Part shown: piece after piece, positions 25,270 through 33,055 of the stretch
Position numbering within the stretch: the first letter of the stretch is position 1
How the letters are laid out: each line of letters opens with the position of its first letter
Source: an uncultured Clostridium sp.
GTDB taxonomy: Bacteria; Bacillota; Clostridia; Lachnospirales; Lachnospiraceae
Assembly (NCBI GenBank): GCA_900544905.1
Contig: UQXF01000004.1
Span: 1-58,171, forward strand
DNA length: 58,171 nucleotides
Reading direction: 5' to 3'
The notes under the pieces: generated by a model
Seen by the model: only the letters and a program-made list of their open reading frames with translations
The model's database searches: none
Told to the model about the DNA's origin: nothing
Program-made: the position numbers and the translations under genes

Positions 25270-26052
25270 ATGAAACCACAATACGAGAGATTTTATAACA
25301 ATACAAATGAACAGAGAAGGAGAACGGGGCAGAGTGCCCGGAACCGGAGAAGGCAGAAGGAGAGAAAGAAAAGACTTATCACAGTAGGAGTGCTGCTGTT
25401 TTCAGCCTTTTTAGTGCTGCTTGCCATTATTTTTTCCTTTCGGCATTTTTATCTGCAAATGAAACAGAACAGTGATTCAGAGGAGGAGCAGGTTATAGAA
25501 GTGCCGCCGCTTACCGGTGTGGCAGAAAAATTCCCGGATTTGCCGATTTCGGAGGAGTTTTTGACGGTAAACCAGTATTCCAGACCGGGGCTTGCCCTGA
25601 CCACCAATCCGCAGTATATTGTCATTCACTATACTGCTAATCCCGGCTCCACCGCGGAACAGAACAGAAACTATTTTGAAAATCTGAAGGATACGGCGCA
25701 GACCTATGCCAGCGCCCAGTTTGTGATTGGCTTAGAGGGAGAGATTATCCAGTGCGTACCGTGTAATGAGATTGCATACTGCTCCAATAACCTGAATGAA
25801 ATATGTATTTCCATTGAGATGTGCCATCCGGATGACACGGGCAATTTTAATGATGCTACCTATAACAACTGTGTATATTTAGTGGCAAAGCTGATGAATT
25901 ACTATAATCTGGACATGGACCATTTAATCCGGCATTATGATGTAACGGGAAAAAACTGTCCAAAATATTTTGTGGAGCATGAGGACAGGTGGGAGGTATT
26001 TAAGGGCTTTGTGGAGGAGTACAGGGAGAGGTACAGAAATGAAGAAAATTAA
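25270..26052 (+). CDS. membrane-anchored N-acetylmuramoyl-L-alanine amidase (Amidase_2/PGRP)
   Basis: This 260-residue protein has a basic N-terminus (RRRTGQSARNRRRQKERKKR), one transmembrane helix (about residues 44-63) and an Amidase_2 domain from about residue 115. Zinc ligand candidates are the His in YIVIHYTANPG, the His in LIRHYDVTGKNCPKYF and the following Cys. It is predicted to cut peptidoglycan stem peptides outside the membrane. The ATG at 25270 is chosen because it directly follows the GIY-YIG stop; the longer frame from a TTG at 25246 overlaps that gene and lacks a suitable ribosome site. Confidence 0.9.
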   Translation: MKPQYERFYNNTNEQRRRTGQSARNRRRQKERKKRLITVGVLLFSAFLVLLAIIFSFRHFYLQMKQNSDSEEEQVIEVPPLTGVAEKFPDLPISEEFLTVNQYSRPGLALTTNPQYIVIHYTANPGSTAEQNRNYFENLKDTAQTYASAQFVIGLEGEIIQCVPCNEIAYCSNNLNEICISIEMCHPDDTGNFNDATYNNCVYLVAKLMNYYNLDMDHLIRHYDVTGKNCPKYFVEHEDRWEVFKGFVEEYRERYRNEEN

Positions 26053-26064
26053 CCCATTATTTTC

Positions 26065-26093
26065 TTGCATTCTATCACATAAGCAAGTATGAT
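26065..26093 (+). promoter_or_regulatory. promoter of the uracil salvage operon
   Basis: TTGCAT (26065-26070) and TATGAT (26088-26093) are 17 bases apart, starting a leader of about 50 bases before uraA. Confidence 0.7.
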
Positions 26094-26118
26094 AGATGTA
26101 GTGTTTTTTAGAAACAGT

Positions 26119-26136
26119 GCCACAACAGGTTGTGGC
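26119..26136 (+). promoter_or_regulatory. leader hairpin before uraA
   Basis: GCCACAA (26119-26125) and TTGTGGC (26130-26136) pair perfectly around CAGG, just before the AAGGAGG ribosome site. It lacks a T run, so it is not a terminator. A PyrR-binding consensus was looked for and not found. Confidence 0.4.
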
Positions 26137-26152
26137 AGGAAAAGGAGGAAAA

Positions 26153-27484
26153 ATGGGAAAGGTATCTATGAGTAACAGGGAGGCAATTTATGATGCGAGA
26201 CAGTTAGGGGCGCCAAAGATGCTGGTTCTTGGCATCCAGCACATGTTCGCCATGTTTGGCGCAACAGTTTTAGTACCCCAGCTGACAGGCCTCAGCATTT
26301 CTGCAACGCTTTTGTTTGCAGGAATCGGCACGTTGTTGTTTCATTTTATTTCAAAGGGTATGGTGCCTGCGTTTCTGGGCTCATCCTTTGCGTTTCTGGC
26401 AGGCTACGGTGCCATTGCGCCAAACGGGGAGAAGGAGCTGCTGCCCTATGCATGTCTGGGGGTGGCATTTGCATCACTGCTCTATTTTGTTCTGGCAGCA
26501 TTGATTAAAGCATTTGGTGTGAAGAGGATAATGAAATTCTTTCCGCCTGTTGTGACAGGACCGATTATTATTGCCATCGGTCTGACCCTTTCCCAGTCGG
26601 CAGTTGACAACTGTTCCACAAACTGGGTGGTGGCGCTGGCTGCTGTTTTCATTGTTGTAATCTGTAACATCTGGGGAAAGGGAATGATTCGTGTCATTCC
26701 GATTATTCTTGGAGCACTGGGCTCATATATTGTGGCAGTTGCATTTGGTATAGTTGACTTTACTGGGGTGAAGGAGGCGGCATGGATTGGACTGCCTTTC
26801 CGGATGGAGGACACGGTATTTGCTATTTTTAAGGAGCCGGACACTTCTCTGATTATCACAGCGGTGATTACGATTATGCCCATTGCCATTGCTACCATGA
26901 TGGAGCATATCGGTGATATTGCGGCGATTTCCTCCACGGTGGACAAGAACTTTTTTGAGGAGCCGGGACTTCACAGAACATTGGTGGGAGATGGTCTTGC
27001 AACGCTGGTGGCGTCTCTGTTTGGTGCGCCTGCCAATACCACCTATGGGGAAAACACAGGTGTGCTGACCCTGTCCAGGGTGTATGACCCGAGGGTTATC
27101 CGCATTGCGGCATGTATTGCAATCTTATTCTCATTTTCTCCGAAATTTGCGGCTGTCATCAGTTCCATGCCGGCGGCTACCTGCGGCGGTATTTCCATCG
27201 TCCTGTATGGTATGATTTCTGCGGTTGGTGTCCGGAATGTGGTGGAGAACCAGGTGGATTTCAAGGAGTCGAGAAATGTTATTATCGCAGCCCTGATTTT
27301 AGTGCTTTCCATCGGAATTAAATACAGTGCGGCGGGAGCCATTAACATCCAGCTTGGAGAGGTAACCATTGGCTTGAGCGGACTGGCTGTGGGCGCTTTG
27401 GTTGGAATTATTTTAAATGCGGTTTTGCCGGATTATTCCTCAGAAGAGGTAAAAGAGGGTTCAGAGCCCAGGGCTTTGAAATAA
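26153..27484 (+). CDS. uraA: uracil permease (NCS2 family)
   Basis: This 443-residue membrane protein has about 12-14 hydrophobic segments and NCS2 motifs: QHMFAMFGATVLVP near the N-terminus, FLGSSFAFL, and the substrate-binding region ANTTYGENTGVLTLSRV. NCS2 proteins are proton-linked nucleobase importers. The TYGENTG sequence and the upp gene 52 bases downstream favour uracil over xanthine. The ATG at 26153 lies 5 bases after AAGGAGG, whereas the ATG at 26117 overlaps the leader hairpin. Permease plus phosphoribosyltransferase make a complete uracil salvage unit. Confidence 0.93.
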   Translation: MGKVSMSNREAIYDARQLGAPKMLVLGIQHMFAMFGATVLVPQLTGLSISATLLFAGIGTLLFHFISKGMVPAFLGSSFAFLAGYGAIAPNGEKELLPYACLGVAFASLLYFVLAALIKAFGVKRIMKFFPPVVTGPIIIAIGLTLSQSAVDNCSTNWVVALAAVFIVVICNIWGKGMIRVIPIILGALGSYIVAVAFGIVDFTGVKEAAWIGLPFRMEDTVFAIFKEPDTSLIITAVITIMPIAIATMMEHIGDIAAISSTVDKNFFEEPGLHRTLVGDGLATLVASLFGAPANTTYGENTGVLTLSRVYDPRVIRIAACIAILFSFSPKFAAVISSMPAATCGGISIVLYGMISAVGVRNVVENQVDFKESRNVIIAALILVLSIGIKYSAAGAINIQLGEVTIGLSGLAVGALVGIILNAVLPDYSSEEVKEGSEPRALK

Positions 27485-27536
27485 GCTTCATAAATATAAC
27501 AGGGCTTTCCGGCTCTTGGATAGAAGGAGAAAAATT

Positions 27537-28175
27537 ATGGAAAATACAGAAAATGTAACATTTTTAAAACACCCGCTAATCCAGCATAAGATTTCCATGC
27601 TGCGGGATGAAAGGACGGGAACTAACGAGTTCCGTAAGCTGGTGGAGGAGATTGCCACATTGATGGGCTTTGAGGCGCTTCGCGACCTGCCATTGGAGGA
27701 CGTGGAAGTTAAGACACCGATTGAAACCTGTATGACGCCGATGCTTGCAGGAAAGAAGCTGGCAGTGGTTCCGATTTTGCGTGCCGGGCTCGGTATGGTA
27801 AATGGAATACTTACTCTGGTGCCGTCAGCCAAGGTTGGGCATATCGGGCTTTGCAGAAATGAGGTAACCCATGAACCGGAGGAGTACTATTGCAAGCTGC
27901 CAAATCCCATTGACCAGCGTACCATTGTAGTGGTAGACCCGATGCTTGCCACTGGCGGCTCCGCTGTGTCTGCTGTGGATTTTATCAAGGCAAGGGGCGG
28001 TAAGAATATTAAGTTTATGTGTATTATCGCAGCACCGGAGGGAATTGACCGTCTTATGAAGGCTCATCCCGATGTACACCTGTATGTAGGGCATTTAGAC
28101 CGGTGTCTCAATGAAAACGCATATATCTGTCCGGGACTCGGCGATGCGGGAGACCGGATTTTTGGAACGAAATAG
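27537..28175 (+). CDS. upp: uracil phosphoribosyltransferase
   Basis: This 212-residue protein converts uracil and PRPP to UMP. The PRPP-binding loop VVVDPMLATGGSA is at about residues 127-139, and the uracil-site tail ENAYICPGLGDAGDRIFGTK is the family's conserved C-terminus. The ATG at 27537 follows AAGGAG; an in-frame ATG at 27516 is too far upstream. Co-transcription with uraA is very likely. The convergent gene's stop is 26 bases downstream, without an obvious terminator. Confidence 0.97.
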   Translation: MENTENVTFLKHPLIQHKISMLRDERTGTNEFRKLVEEIATLMGFEALRDLPLEDVEVKTPIETCMTPMLAGKKLAVVPILRAGLGMVNGILTLVPSAKVGHIGLCRNEVTHEPEEYYCKLPNPIDQRTIVVVDPMLATGGSAVSAVDFIKARGGKNIKFMCIIAAPEGIDRLMKAHPDVHLYVGHLDRCLNENAYICPGLGDAGDRIFGTK

Positions 28176-28201
28176 AAATAAAGAGAATACCATGCAAAGT
28201 G

Positions 28202-28543
28202 CTACAGGCGGAATTTAATCTGGACAGGTTCTTTTAAATGCTGTCCGCCCCGTGATTTTACTTTGGTGGTTATATTTAAAAAGTAATCCGTGTTCTGGGC
28301 GTAAGGTTCCAATGGCTCTACCTCAATCTCCATATCTGCATCATTGTATGAACATTTTGTCTGTAAGCGGGTGCCATCAATACTTTCTACATACAGATTG
28401 TCGGAGGTGATGGTGGAGGGGTCAAGGGCTGTTGTGAACCGGCAGCGCCATATAAAATTACCGGTTTTGAAGCTTAGATTCTGTTTTACTCTGTTTTCAT
28501 ATCCTTTTGGAACATCTTCAATTTCAATATAATTTTTTGGCAT
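28202..28543 (-). CDS. small Big_5/SbsA Ig-like domain protein
   Basis: The 113-residue protein is a single beta-sandwich-like unit. It has the Big_5 pattern FTTALDPSTITSDNLYVES, then a central IEVEPLEPYAQNTDYFLNIT and a closing GGQHLKEPVQIKF. Such Ig-like modules are common in surface proteins, yet this one has no signal peptide or membrane segment. It may thus be cytoplasmic or secreted by another route. A GGAGG site lies 7 bases before the ATG. Function is unknown, and the gene lies alone between the uracil and dipicolinate operons. Confidence 0.8.
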   Translation of the reverse strand: MPKNYIEIEDVPKGYENRVKQNLSFKTGNFIWRCRFTTALDPSTITSDNLYVESIDGTRLQTKCSYNDADMEIEVEPLEPYAQNTDYFLNITTKVKSRGGQHLKEPVQIKFRL

Positions 28544-28691
28544 TTCATTACCTCCATATTTTCCAAATCAAAATTATTGTAACATGAACGGGATAAAAAT
28601 TCTACCAGAATAATCAATATGCAGACGGGCACATAAATATATCTGCTACATACATTAAAATTAGAGAAATGATTTTTGAAGGGAAAAGTGT

Positions 28692-29573
28692 ATGGAACGA
28701 TTCGATATAACACTGCTGGGTGGAGATGCACGTATTGCCTATATGGCGCCCTGTCTTTTAGAGAAAAAATGCAGGGTCATCTGTTATGGAACGCAGAAGC
28801 TAGCAGAGAGCCGGGGTTATCCTGTTATATATGCAAAAAATCTGGAGGAAGCGGTGGAGCAGGCAGAATGTATCGTGGGAGGAATTCCCCTTTTAAAGGA
28901 TAAAAAAATATGTTCCGGTCAGAGCCTTCCGGATATGGAAGAGGATGAATTGTACCGGTATCTCAAAAAAGGACAGATGGTCTTTGGGGGTGTGATACCG
29001 GAGGATTTTATGGAACAGTGCAGGCAGCGGGAGATTCCATGTCATGACTTTATGAAGGATGAACCGCTTGCGGTTTTAAATGCGGTTGCCACGGCAGAGG
29101 GAGCCATACTGGAAGCCTTGAAATGGCAGAAGACCAATATACATGGCAGTGAAAGCCTGGTGGTGGGCTATGGAAGATGCGGTAAGGTTTTGGCAGAAAA
29201 GCTGAAGGGGCTGGACGCCAGGGTGACAGTGTGCAGCAGCAGTGAGGTGGAATTAGCCTGTGCCGATACATTTGGAATGGATACGCTGCCTTTGGGAAAG
29301 CTGGAGCAGAAGATTTCTGCTTATGAGTACATTTACAATACGGTTCCTGCAGTGGTGCTTGACAGAAAAGTGTTAGGGCAGATTCGTCAGGATGCACTGG
29401 TAATTGATATTGCCTCCGGTGCGGGAGGAGTGGATTATTTTGCGGCAGGAGAATTGGGAGTTTCCGCCCTTCATTGTCTTGGACTGCCGGGGAAATATGC
29501 GCCGAAGATATCTGCTAAGCTGTTGACTAACTTTGTAATCCGCAGATATCAGGAAGACAGAGTAATAGAATAG
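28692..29573 (+). CDS. dpaA: dipicolinate synthase subunit A
   Basis: This 293-residue protein resembles DpaA/SpoVFA. An N-terminal domain (about 1-140) precedes a Rossmann NAD(P)-binding domain with VVGYGRCGKVLAEKLKG at about residue 153. With DpaB it oxidises dihydroxy-tetrahydrodipicolinate to dipicolinic acid, which fills the spore core as its calcium salt. The ATG at 28692 follows AAGGG. dpaB starts 17 bases after its stop, matching the usual dpaAB order. Expression in the mother cell (sigma-K) is expected from the family, though no such promoter was recognised. Confidence 0.93.
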   Translation: MERFDITLLGGDARIAYMAPCLLEKKCRVICYGTQKLAESRGYPVIYAKNLEEAVEQAECIVGGIPLLKDKKICSGQSLPDMEEDELYRYLKKGQMVFGGVIPEDFMEQCRQREIPCHDFMKDEPLAVLNAVATAEGAILEALKWQKTNIHGSESLVVGYGRCGKVLAEKLKGLDARVTVCSSSEVELACADTFGMDTLPLGKLEQKISAYEYIYNTVPAVVLDRKVLGQIRQDALVIDIASGAGGVDYFAAGELGVSALHCLGLPGKYAPKISAKLLTNFVIRRYQEDRVIE

Positions 29574-29590
29574 TAAAAGGAGTTTTTTAA

Positions 29591-30175
29591 ATGGATTTAA
29601 AAGGGAAAAAGGTTGGTGTTGCACTGACCGGTTCATTCTGTACCTTTGATAAAATATTTACAGAACTGGAAAAGCTGGTGGAGGCGGGGGCGGATGTCTA
29701 TACTATCTTTTCAGATGCTTCCCAGAAAATTGCCAGCCGTTTTGGAAAACCGGAGGATTTCATAAGCAGGGCAGAAGAGATTACGGGAAGAAAACCGATT
29801 TTCACAATTGAGGAGGCGGAGCCCATTGGTCCTAAATCCTATCTGGACATTCTGGTAATCTTCCCCTGCACGGGAAATACCATTGCAAAATTAGCCAACG
29901 GGATTACGGATACCCCGGTGCTGATGGCGGCGAAGGCGCACCTGCGGAATAATAAGCCGCTGGTGATTTCTGTTTCCACAAATGATGCACTGGGAATGAA
30001 CATGAAAAATATCGGTCTGCTGCTGAATGCAAAAAACATATATTTTGTGCCATTTGGGCAGGATAATCCGGAGAAGAAAAATAATTCCCTGATTGCACAT
30101 ACTGACAAGCTGATACCAGCCCTGGAGCTTGCGTTGGAGGGAAAGCAGTATCAGCCGATAATAGAGGGGTTTTAA
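29591..30175 (+). CDS. dpaB: dipicolinate synthase subunit B
   Basis: This 194-residue flavoprotein-like subunit (DpaB/SpoVFB) begins LKGKKVGVALTGSFCTFDKI, a flavin mononucleotide fold start. It contains LVIFPCTGNTIAKLANGITD and VISVSTNDALGMN, typical of the family. It pairs with DpaA. The presence of both genes is strong evidence that the organism forms, or recently formed, heat-resistant spores. The following 300 bases are occupied by a repeat element. Confidence 0.95.
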   Translation: MDLKGKKVGVALTGSFCTFDKIFTELEKLVEAGADVYTIFSDASQKIASRFGKPEDFISRAEEITGRKPIFTIEEAEPIGPKSYLDILVIFPCTGNTIAKLANGITDTPVLMAAKAHLRNNKPLVISVSTNDALGMNMKNIGLLLNAKNIYFVPFGQDNPEKKNNSLIAHTDKLIPALELALEGKQYQPIIEGF

Positions 30176-30181
30176 TAGGTG

Positions 30182-30438
30182 ATTGCGAAACTCTGTTTTT
30201 GTTACCGAACGTTGTGTAATATAACAATATCAACGCTGGGCACGCATTTGCTGCTTGTCGCTCGTAATGGTACGTAAGGTGCCAAAATACGGCACCAGCC
30301 AAGGCACACTTTCACACTAAGTTCGTGCCAAGGCACTTACTAAGTGTTCAATGCGAAGTACCAACGGCTCCAAAGCACCCTGCTTATGACATTGTTTATA
30401 TTGCACAACTAGATTTTAAAAACAGAGAGTTTCGCAAT
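30182..30438. repeat. 257-bp structured repeat element with ATTGCGAAACTC ends, long copy
   Basis: ATTGCGAAACTC (30182-30193) and its exact complement (30427-30438) bound the element, and the similarity continues inward (CTCTGTTTTT, then GTTGTG(T/C)AATATAA near both ends). The interior has further internal pairs: GGTGCC with GGCACC (30278-30296), CACTTA with TAAGTG, and GGTAC with GTACC. No coding frame is visible. It fills the whole gap between dpaB and asnB and shares its ends with the 77-base copy at 18247. This looks like a non-autonomous MITE-like repeat. Confidence 0.8.
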
Positions 30439-30473
30439 TGCCTAAATATAAAGAGATAGAAAGGATATAAGGA

Positions 30474-32327
30474 ATGTGTGGCATAGCAGGTTTTAGTAAT
30501 TTTTCTATGAATTATGCAGCTGCTCCCGATAAATGGACTTCAATATTAGAAAAAATGAATCAGGTACAAAAGCACCGGGGACCGGATGACGACGGAACCT
30601 ATCTGGATGCCCGCTGCGGGCTGTCCCATGTGCGGTTATCCATCATTGATTTATCCACCGGGCATCAGCCCATGACCCGCTCTGCGGATGGAAGGGACTG
30701 CACCATTGTATATAATGGGGAAATCTATAACATGAGAGAGCTGCGGAAGGAGTTGCAGGACAGGGGCGTCCGGTTCCAGACCACCAGTGATACGGAGGTT
30801 ATACTGGCGGGATATCAGGTGTATGGAGTGGAGATTGTAAAAAAATTAAATGGAATTTTTGCCTTTGCAATCTGGGATACAAGGAAGCAGAAGCTGTATC
30901 TGTTCAGGGACCGGTCGGGCATCAAGCCGCTGTTTTATACCATTTATCAAAATGCACTGGTGTTTTCCTCCGAGATAAAGGGCTTGTTCTGTTATCCGGG
31001 CATCAAGCCCCAGGTGGATAAAGAGGGCTTATGCGAAATCTTTGGGCTGGGTCCTGCAAAGACCTATGGAAAAGGTGTTTTCAAGGATATAAAGGAGGTT
31101 CTTCCGGGATATTTTCTGGAGTTTGGAAGCCAGGGGCTAAAGCAGCACTGTTACTGGAAGCTGGAGAGCCATCCCCATCAGGAAAATTTTGAAGACACGG
31201 TGGAGCATACCGGTGAGCTGGTGACAGGCTCCATACGGCAGCAGATGCTCTCCGATGTGCCAATCTGTACATTTCTGTCCGGCGGTGTGGACAGCAGCTT
31301 TGTCACGGCAGTCTGCAGCCGTGAGCTGCAGAAACAGGGAAAGCAGCTGGATACCTATTCCTTTGATTTTGTGGATAATGATGTGAACTTTAAGGCAAAT
31401 GCGTTCCAGCCTACCCAGGACCGCCCATGGGTGGAAAAAATGGTGGATTTTGCGCAGACGAACCATCATTTTCTCGAATGTAATAATGTGGAGCTTTACA
31501 ATTACTTATACGAGGCGGTGGACGCCAGGGATTTGCCCTGCATGGCGGACGTGGAATCCTCCATGCTGTATTTCTGTAAAAAGGTTGCAAAGCATAACAA
31601 GGTTACCCTGACAGGGGAGTGTGCGGATGAAATCTTTGGCGGGTATCCGTGGTTCCATAAGCAGGAATGCTTTGAGGCAGACATTTTTCCATGGTCCATG
31701 GACTTTACGCCCCGGACAATGCTGTTAAAGGATGAGGTGCTTAGAGAGCTGCCTATAAAGGAGTATGCAAAGGCGGCTTATGATAAAACCCTTCAGGAAA
31801 CTCCGGTTCTGCAGGGAGAATGCCCGGAGGAGAAGAGGAGGAGAGAAATCGCTTATCTGAATCTCAAATGGTTTATGCAGACTCTGCTTGACCGTATGGA
31901 CAGAACCAGCATGTACAGCGGGTTGGAAGCCAGAGTGCCTTTGGCGGACCACCGGATTATTGAATATGTGTGGAATGTTCCTTGGGAAATGAAGTGCCAT
32001 GACGGAATTGTGAAGGGACTGCTGCGGGCGGCAGGGGAAAAATACCTGCCGGAGGAGGTGCTTTACCGGAGGAAAAGCCCATATCCGAAAACCTATGACC
32101 CGGCGTATGAAGCGTTGCTGAGACAGGAAATGATGAAGCTGTTAGAGGATGGCAATGCGCCAATCTGTACCCTGATAGATTGCAAAAAGGTGGAGCAGTT
32201 TATGCAAAACCCAACGGATTATGGAAGACCGTTTTATGGTCAGCTGATGGCGGGGCCCCAGCTTCTGGCATATTTTTTGCAGGTGAACTACTGGCTTTCT
32301 AAATATCAGATTTCGCTGGTGGGGTAA
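30474..32327 (+). CDS. asnB: asparagine synthetase (glutamine-hydrolysing)
   Basis: This 617-residue protein has both halves of AsnB. The N-terminal glutaminase begins MCGIAGF with catalytic Cys2, and RHRGPDDDG, SHVRLSIIDL and YNGEIYN follow. The synthetase half has the pyrophosphate loop FLSGGVDSSF. It makes asparagine from aspartate, glutamine and ATP. The ribosome site is AAGGA a few bases before the ATG. Its promoter, not identified, should lie within or at the end of the repeat element upstream. Confidence 0.95.
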   Translation: MCGIAGFSNFSMNYAAAPDKWTSILEKMNQVQKHRGPDDDGTYLDARCGLSHVRLSIIDLSTGHQPMTRSADGRDCTIVYNGEIYNMRELRKELQDRGVRFQTTSDTEVILAGYQVYGVEIVKKLNGIFAFAIWDTRKQKLYLFRDRSGIKPLFYTIYQNALVFSSEIKGLFCYPGIKPQVDKEGLCEIFGLGPAKTYGKGVFKDIKEVLPGYFLEFGSQGLKQHCYWKLESHPHQENFEDTVEHTGELVTGSIRQQMLSDVPICTFLSGGVDSSFVTAVCSRELQKQGKQLDTYSFDFVDNDVNFKANAFQPTQDRPWVEKMVDFAQTNHHFLECNNVELYNYLYEAVDARDLPCMADVESSMLYFCKKVAKHNKVTLTGECADEIFGGYPWFHKQECFEADIFPWSMDFTPRTMLLKDEVLRELPIKEYAKAAYDKTLQETPVLQGECPEEKRRREIAYLNLKWFMQTLLDRMDRTSMYSGLEARVPLADHRIIEYVWNVPWEMKCHDGIVKGLLRAAGEKYLPEEVLYRRKSPYPKTYDPAYEALLRQEMMKLLEDGNAPICTLIDCKKVEQFMQNPTDYGRPFYGQLMAGPQLLAYFLQVNYWLSKYQISLVG

Positions 32328-32419
32328 AGATGCAGAAAGGTTTCTTACCATTTTTTCTGATATAGCCAGTCAGGAAAAGGAGAAACAGGAAAGATTTGCT
32401 GCCACATTGAATATGAATA

Positions 32420-32449
32420 CAGGCAGGAGAAAATCTATACTCCTGCCTG
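32420..32449. terminator. hairpin between asnB and iorB
   Basis: CAGGCAGGAG (32420-32429) pairs exactly with CTCCTGCCTG (32440-32449) around 10 bases. Weak AT-rich flanks suggest a terminator for these convergent genes. Confidence 0.65.
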
Positions 32450-32482
32450 ATATATAGCATTTATATTGTTATCCGGTTTGAC

Positions 32483-33055
32483 CTACTGTTCAAAACCAAC
32501 CAGAAATGCCTTCTGGTTAATCTCCACCGTTTTAGGGGGAACCGTGTTAGCAATTACCTCTAGCCAGTCTTCTTTAGAAAAATCCATATGCTTAGCTGCA
32601 ACGCCTAACACGATATTGTTAAACACTCTGGAATTGCCAAGCTTTAGCGCTTCAGCAGCGGCATCTATGGAATATACCTTGTAGGTCTCGCTGAGGGTTT
32701 CGATAATGTTTTCCGGATACTGGGCAGCCCCGGTCACAACTGTAATCGGGTCAATGCGCTGGTCGTTTACAACCAGGGCACCGCCTGGCTTTAAAAAATG
32801 TGCATACCGCAAAGCCTCTAGCCGTTCAAAGGCAATCAGCACATCCGCCTGTCCTTCCTCCACGATAGGCTCTGCCACCTTTTCCCCATACCGCACAAAG
32901 GTGACAACGGAACCGCCCCGCTGTGCCATACCGTGTACCTCGGATAATTTTACGTCATATCCGGCAGTTAAAATGATACCACCAAGAATCCGGCTGGTGA
33001 GCAGGGTACCCTGTCCGCCAACGCCGACAATCATAATATTCTTTGTTTCGCTCAT
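32483..33055 (-). CDS. iorB: indolepyruvate oxidoreductase subunit beta
   Basis: This 190-residue protein is the gamma-type pyruvate-ferredoxin-oxidoreductase domain subunit. It opens with IMIVGVGGQGTLLTSRILGG and contains HGMAQRGGSVVTFVRYG, both hallmarks of IorB. It works with IorA to oxidise aryl-pyruvates to aryl-acetyl-CoA with ferredoxin as acceptor. Its start overlaps the iorA stop by one base (TAATG), so translation is coupled. Confidence 0.95.
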   Translation of the reverse strand: MSETKNIMIVGVGGQGTLLTSRILGGIILTAGYDVKLSEVHGMAQRGGSVVTFVRYGEKVAEPIVEEGQADVLIAFERLEALRYAHFLKPGGALVVNDQRIDPITVVTGAAQYPENIIETLSETYKVYSIDAAAEALKLGNSRVFNNIVLGVAAKHMDFSKEDWLEVIANTVPPKTVEINQKAFLVGFEQ

